This document shows positions 6,065 to 8,129 of a DNA stretch of 8,129 nt, one piece after another. The stretch lies in NCBI GenBank assembly GCA_050697275.1, contig JBOGZI010000253.1:1-8129 (forward strand), read 5' to 3'. Under the pieces are notes generated by a model. That model was not told the DNA's origin and did not search any database. It saw only the letters and a list, made by a program, of their open reading frames with translations. The stretch's first letter is position 1, and each line of letters begins with the position of its first letter. The position numbers and the translations under genes were made by a program. The stretch is from JBOGZI01 sp050697275 (GTDB lineage Bacteria > Actinomycetota > Thermoleophilia > Solirubrobacterales > 70-9).

Positions 6065-6099
6065 TGCGAGACTCCGGATCGATCGGGCCTCCCGGCTGA
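6064..6099 (+). other. Possible 11-codon leader-like ORF bridging SDR and thioesterase
   Basis: The SDR stop TGA shares its last A with an ATG (TGATG, 6062-6066). That ATG opens an 11-residue frame, MRDSGSIGPPG, whose own TGA (6097-6099) again shares its A with an in-frame ATG of the thioesterase (6099-6101). Two TGATG overlaps in series would let a terminating ribosome step from gene to gene. The peptide is too short to judge by composition, and the series may be chance. Confidence 0.25.
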
Positions 6100-6119
6100 T
6101 GGCCGAGGAACGTAAGCGG

Positions 6120-6539
6120 ATGGAGCTCAAGGACACGGTGCCTGAGTCCGAGCGGCCGGCCGAGGCGACGCTGGAGCCGGGCATCGAGCGGGTGGACGAG
6201 TTCGTCGCCGAGGGGGCGCTGCTCACCGACGTCGGCGGCACGATCGGGGTCAAGGTGCTCTCGACGCCGGGGATGATCGCGGTGATGGAGCGGAACTCGG
6301 CGGTGCTCTCCTACGAGAACCTGCCCGAGGGCAAGGCCACGGTCGGCTTCGAGGTCTGCGTCAAGCACGTCGCGGCCGCCGCCGAGGGGGCGGTCTGCAC
6401 GATCCGCTCGACGCTGAAGGAGATCGTGGACGGCCGCAAGCTCCGCTTCGAGGTCGAGGTCAAGGAGGGCGACCGGACGATCGGCGTCGGCACCCACGAG
6501 CGCCGCGTGATCGAGATCGGCGCCGTGAAGCACGACTGA
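6120..6539 (+). CDS. Fluoroacetyl-CoA thioesterase-like (FlK-type) hotdog protein
   Basis: A 139-residue single hotdog domain expected to hydrolyse an acyl-CoA. It resembles FlK of Streptomyces cattleya: LSTPGMIAVMERNSA lies at the hotdog helix, CVKHVA follows, and the end has GVGTHERRVI, as in FlK's GSGTHERAVI. FlK uses Thr42, Glu50 and His76; here Thr49, Glu57 and His83 stand in the same places with identical spacing (8 and 26 residues). Most FlK relatives outside fluoroacetate producers have unknown substrates, so the true one is open. The ATG at 6120 has GAGGA 10 nt upstream. An earlier in-frame ATG at 6099, seven residues longer, overlaps a stop codon and could be used by coupling; the N-terminus is not conserved enough to decide. 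It is transcribed with the SDR. An insertion sequence lies 33 bp after the stop. Confidence 0.82.
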   Translation: MELKDTVPESERPAEATLEPGIERVDEFVAEGALLTDVGGTIGVKVLSTPGMIAVMERNSAVLSYENLPEGKATVGFEVCVKHVAAAAEGAVCTIRSTLKEIVDGRKLRFEVEVKEGDRTIGVGTHERRVIEIGAVKHD

Positions 6540-6572
6540 GCCAAACCCCTCCCGGGGGGCACTGCCGCTTCT

Positions 6573-6592
6573 CGCGGAGGCTGTCGCACAAA
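6573..6592 (+). repeat. Left terminal inverted repeat of the IS
   Basis: CGCGGAGGCTGTCGCACAAA matches the reverse complement of 8109-8128 at 19 of 20 positions; the single difference is A versus G in CGCACAAA/CGCGCAAA. The next base outward no longer matches, which sets the boundary. Confidence 0.88.
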
Positions 6593-6632
6593 CCCCCTGC
6601 TTTTCGGTCCGTTCGCCCCGAGAAAATGCCCC

Positions 6633-8036
6633 ATGCCACAGAACTTCCTCACATGCGACCGAGACCAACCGCTGCTGCTGCCCCCGGACCTTCGCGACTG
6701 GCTCCCTGAGGACCACCTCGCCTGGTTCGTGATCGAGGCGGTCGAGGAGCTCGACCTGGAGCCCTTCTACGCCTCCTACCGCGCCGACGGCCACGGCGCC
6801 GCCGCGCACGAGCCGAAGATGATGGTCGGCCTGCTCGCCTACGCCTACGCGGTCGGTGAGCGCTCATCGCGCGGAATCGAGCGCCGCTGCCGCGAGGACA
6901 TCGCCTTCCGGGTGATCTGCGCAAACCAGGTCCCCGACCACGCCACCACCGCTCGCTTTCGGGCCCGCCACCAGGAGGCCCTGGCGGACCTCTTCGGCCA
7001 GGTGCTCGGCCTCTGCGCCGACGCCGGCCTGGTCGAGGTGGGCGTGCTTGCGGTCGACGGAACGAAGCTTCAGGCCTCGGCGAGCAACCACGCAACCCGA
7101 AGTTACGAGCAGATTGCCTCCGAGATCCTGGCCGAGGCGGGGCGCATCGACGCCGCCGAGGATGAGATCCACGGAGAGGCCCGCGGCGACGAGCTCCCCG
7201 AGCAGCTCACCACCCGGCATGGGAGGAAGGCGTGGCTCAGGGAGGCAAAGGAGCGCCTCGAGCGCGAGCGCGCCGCCAAGGAGGAGCCGGTGCCGAGGGA
7301 GCGCTCGAAGCGGCTCGAGCTCTGCCGCCGGCGCCTGGTGGAGGACTGGGAGACAGAGCACCGGGCAAACCGCGCCTACGAGGCCTACCGCGCGCGTGGG
7401 GTGATGAGCGACGGGCGCCGCTTCGGCGGCCCGCCGAAGCCCCACACACCCTCCGCGAAGCCCGAGGGAAAGCTCAACCTCACCGACCCCGACTCAAAGA
7501 ACATGAAGGCCTACCGCGGCTACGTGCAGGGCTACAACGCCCAGACCGTGACCACCGAGCGCCAGATCATCGTCGCCGCCGAGATCGCCCCCGACGGGCT
7601 CGACTTCGCCCAGCTCGACCCGATGATCAGCGCGGCCGAGCGAGAGCTCGCCGAAGCGGGCGTCACCGAACGCCCGGAGGTGGTGCTGGCCGATGCCGGC
7701 TACTGGTCAAACGATCACATCGACTCGCTTCGGGAGCGGGGCATGGCCCCGATCGTCGCCCCCGACGCCGACCGCAGCAAGGGACCGCGGAAGACGCGCC
7801 TCGGCGGCCCCTACGACTTCATGCGCGGGGTGCTCCAAACCGCCAAGGGCAAAGAGCTCTACTCCCGCCGCCAGGTGATGGTCGAGCCCGTCTTCGCCGA
7901 CATCAAGCAGAACCGGCGGGCGGGGCGCTTCAAACGCCGCGGTCGGGCCGCGGTTCGCTCGGAATGGCGCCTGATCGCAGCCACTCACAACCTGCTGAAG
8001 CTCCACCGGCACACCCTGGCGGTCGCTACAGCCTGA
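6633..8036 (+). CDS. IS1182-family DDE transposase
   Basis: A 467-residue transposase that cuts and joins the element's ends. The N-terminal part (about 1-130) has the DUF772-type segment typical of the family, for example LPPDLRDWLPEDHLAWFV and the later DIAFRVICANQVPDHATTARFR region. The DDE catalytic residues are seen as D142 (AVDGTKL), D354 (LADAGYWS) and E418 (VEPVFADIK). The insertion between the first two Asp is long, Arg/Glu-rich and probably alpha-helical (about 170-255), and ends at LNLTDPDSKNMK, a common IS1182 signature. The C-terminal HNLLKL motif is present and the frame is unbroken, so the enzyme may be active. The ATG at 6633 gives the usual MPQNFL beginning, with only a weak GAGAAA purine stretch upstream. 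Confidence 0.95.
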   Translation: MPQNFLTCDRDQPLLLPPDLRDWLPEDHLAWFVIEAVEELDLEPFYASYRADGHGAAAHEPKMMVGLLAYAYAVGERSSRGIERRCREDIAFRVICANQVPDHATTARFRARHQEALADLFGQVLGLCADAGLVEVGVLAVDGTKLQASASNHATRSYEQIASEILAEAGRIDAAEDEIHGEARGDELPEQLTTRHGRKAWLREAKERLERERAAKEEPVPRERSKRLELCRRRLVEDWETEHRANRAYEAYRARGVMSDGRRFGGPPKPHTPSAKPEGKLNLTDPDSKNMKAYRGYVQGYNAQTVTTERQIIVAAEIAPDGLDFAQLDPMISAAERELAEAGVTERPEVVLADAGYWSNDHIDSLRERGMAPIVAPDADRSKGPRKTRLGGPYDFMRGVLQTAKGKELYSRRQVMVEPVFADIKQNRRAGRFKRRGRAAVRSEWRLIAATHNLLKLHRHTLAVATA

Positions 8037-8039
8037 GTC

Positions 8040-8064
8040 GGGGCCGAAAGGCCCCTGCCGTTTT
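8040..8064 (+). terminator. Candidate intrinsic terminator after the transposase gene
   Basis: GGGGCC (8040-8045), a GAAA tetraloop and GGCCCC (8050-8055) form a perfect 6-bp hairpin three bases after the stop codon. A TTTT run follows at 8061-8064, five bases beyond the stem. The stable tetraloop stem favours a terminator; the T-run is short, so efficiency is uncertain. It lies inside the IS. Confidence 0.5.
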
Positions 8065-8108
8065 CCCGATGGCGGCGGTTTCATCCTCGGGAGGGCGCTT
8101 CGGCCCCA

Positions 8109-8128
8109 TTTGCGCGACAGCCTCCGCG
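8109..8128 (-). repeat. Right terminal inverted repeat of the IS
   Basis: TTTGCGCGACAGCCTCCGCG is the partner of the left repeat at 6573-6592, with one mismatch in 20. One base of flanking sequence remains in the window. Confidence 0.88.
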
Positions 8129-8129
8129 C

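Larger units (their letters stand above)
6573..8128 (+). mobile_element. IS1182-family insertion sequence, apparently intact
   Basis: A 1556-bp element bounded by 20-bp terminal inverted repeats that differ at one position, with a single full-length transposase gene inside in the same direction as the SDR/thioesterase genes. Its left end lies 33 bp after the thioesterase stop, so it interrupts no gene visible here but probably separates the operon from its natural 3' end. The window stops one base past the right repeat, so target-site duplication cannot be checked. Exact ends could be a base or two inside the limits given. Confidence 0.88.

Noticed and set aside
3115..6099. A 994-codon open frame on the plus strand across the F420 operon
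   Set aside because: It lies antisense to cofC, cofD and npdG and out of frame with the SDR, has no recognisable domain, and is the expected result of very high GC content with few stop codons.
3818..6253. An 811-codon open frame on the minus strand over the same area
   Set aside because: It is out of frame with npdG and cofD and runs antisense through the SDR; its Arg/Gly/Pro-rich composition is typical of a shadow frame.
6546..6559. CCCC...GGGG stem after the thioesterase stop as a terminator
   Set aside because: Only four pairs close without strain and no T-tract follows.
6018..6809. A 263-codon minus-strand frame opposite the thioesterase and IS left end
   Set aside because: It crosses the boundary of the insertion sequence and is antisense to two well-supported genes, so it cannot be an old gene.

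Overview
The window is very GC-rich, uses GTG and TTG starts freely, and has tight gene spacing. It carries coenzyme F420 biosynthesis genes. Together these point to an actinobacterium. The protein flavour (stand-alone CofE, a cupin of a type I associate with Thermoleophilia/Solirubrobacterales) makes a deep-branching soil actinobacterium likely, but the lineage is inferred.

Layout. (1) 1-640: a remnant of a small multi-pass membrane protein on the minus strand; its N-terminal part is missing and its best start codon is out of frame. (2) 703-2146, plus strand: a zinc-dependent alcohol dehydrogenase (TIGR02822/AdhA-like) followed by a small cupin. (3) 2165-5286, minus strand: a compact F420 operon, read npdG, cofD (fbiA), cofC (fbiD), cofE (fbiB N-terminal type). 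It covers side-chain precursor activation, transfer to Fo, glutamylation, and F420:NADP hydride exchange. The Fo synthase genes (fbiC or cofG/cofH) are not here. (4) 5330-6539, plus strand, divergent from npdG: a BadH-like short-chain dehydrogenase and a fluoroacetyl-CoA-thioesterase-like (FlK) hotdog protein. (5) 6573-8128: an apparently intact IS1182-family insertion sequence with both terminal inverted repeats, inserted about 33 bp after the thioesterase stop; the window ends one base after its right repeat.

How it works together. CofC makes the guanylylated three-carbon donor, CofD joins it to Fo, CofE adds glutamates, and NpdG couples F420/F420H2 to NADP(H). The 43-bp gap between npdG and the SDR holds two face-to-face TANNNT -10 motifs, each 8-9 nt from its start codon, as expected for leaderless transcripts. 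A perfect 8-bp hairpin covers the cofC stop just before the TTG of cofE, and the SDR-thioesterase junction holds two TGATG stop/start overlaps in series; both suggest translational coupling. I found no CRISPR array, tRNA, rRNA or obvious defence system. The genes are of recognised families; the less ordinary signals are in the junctions.
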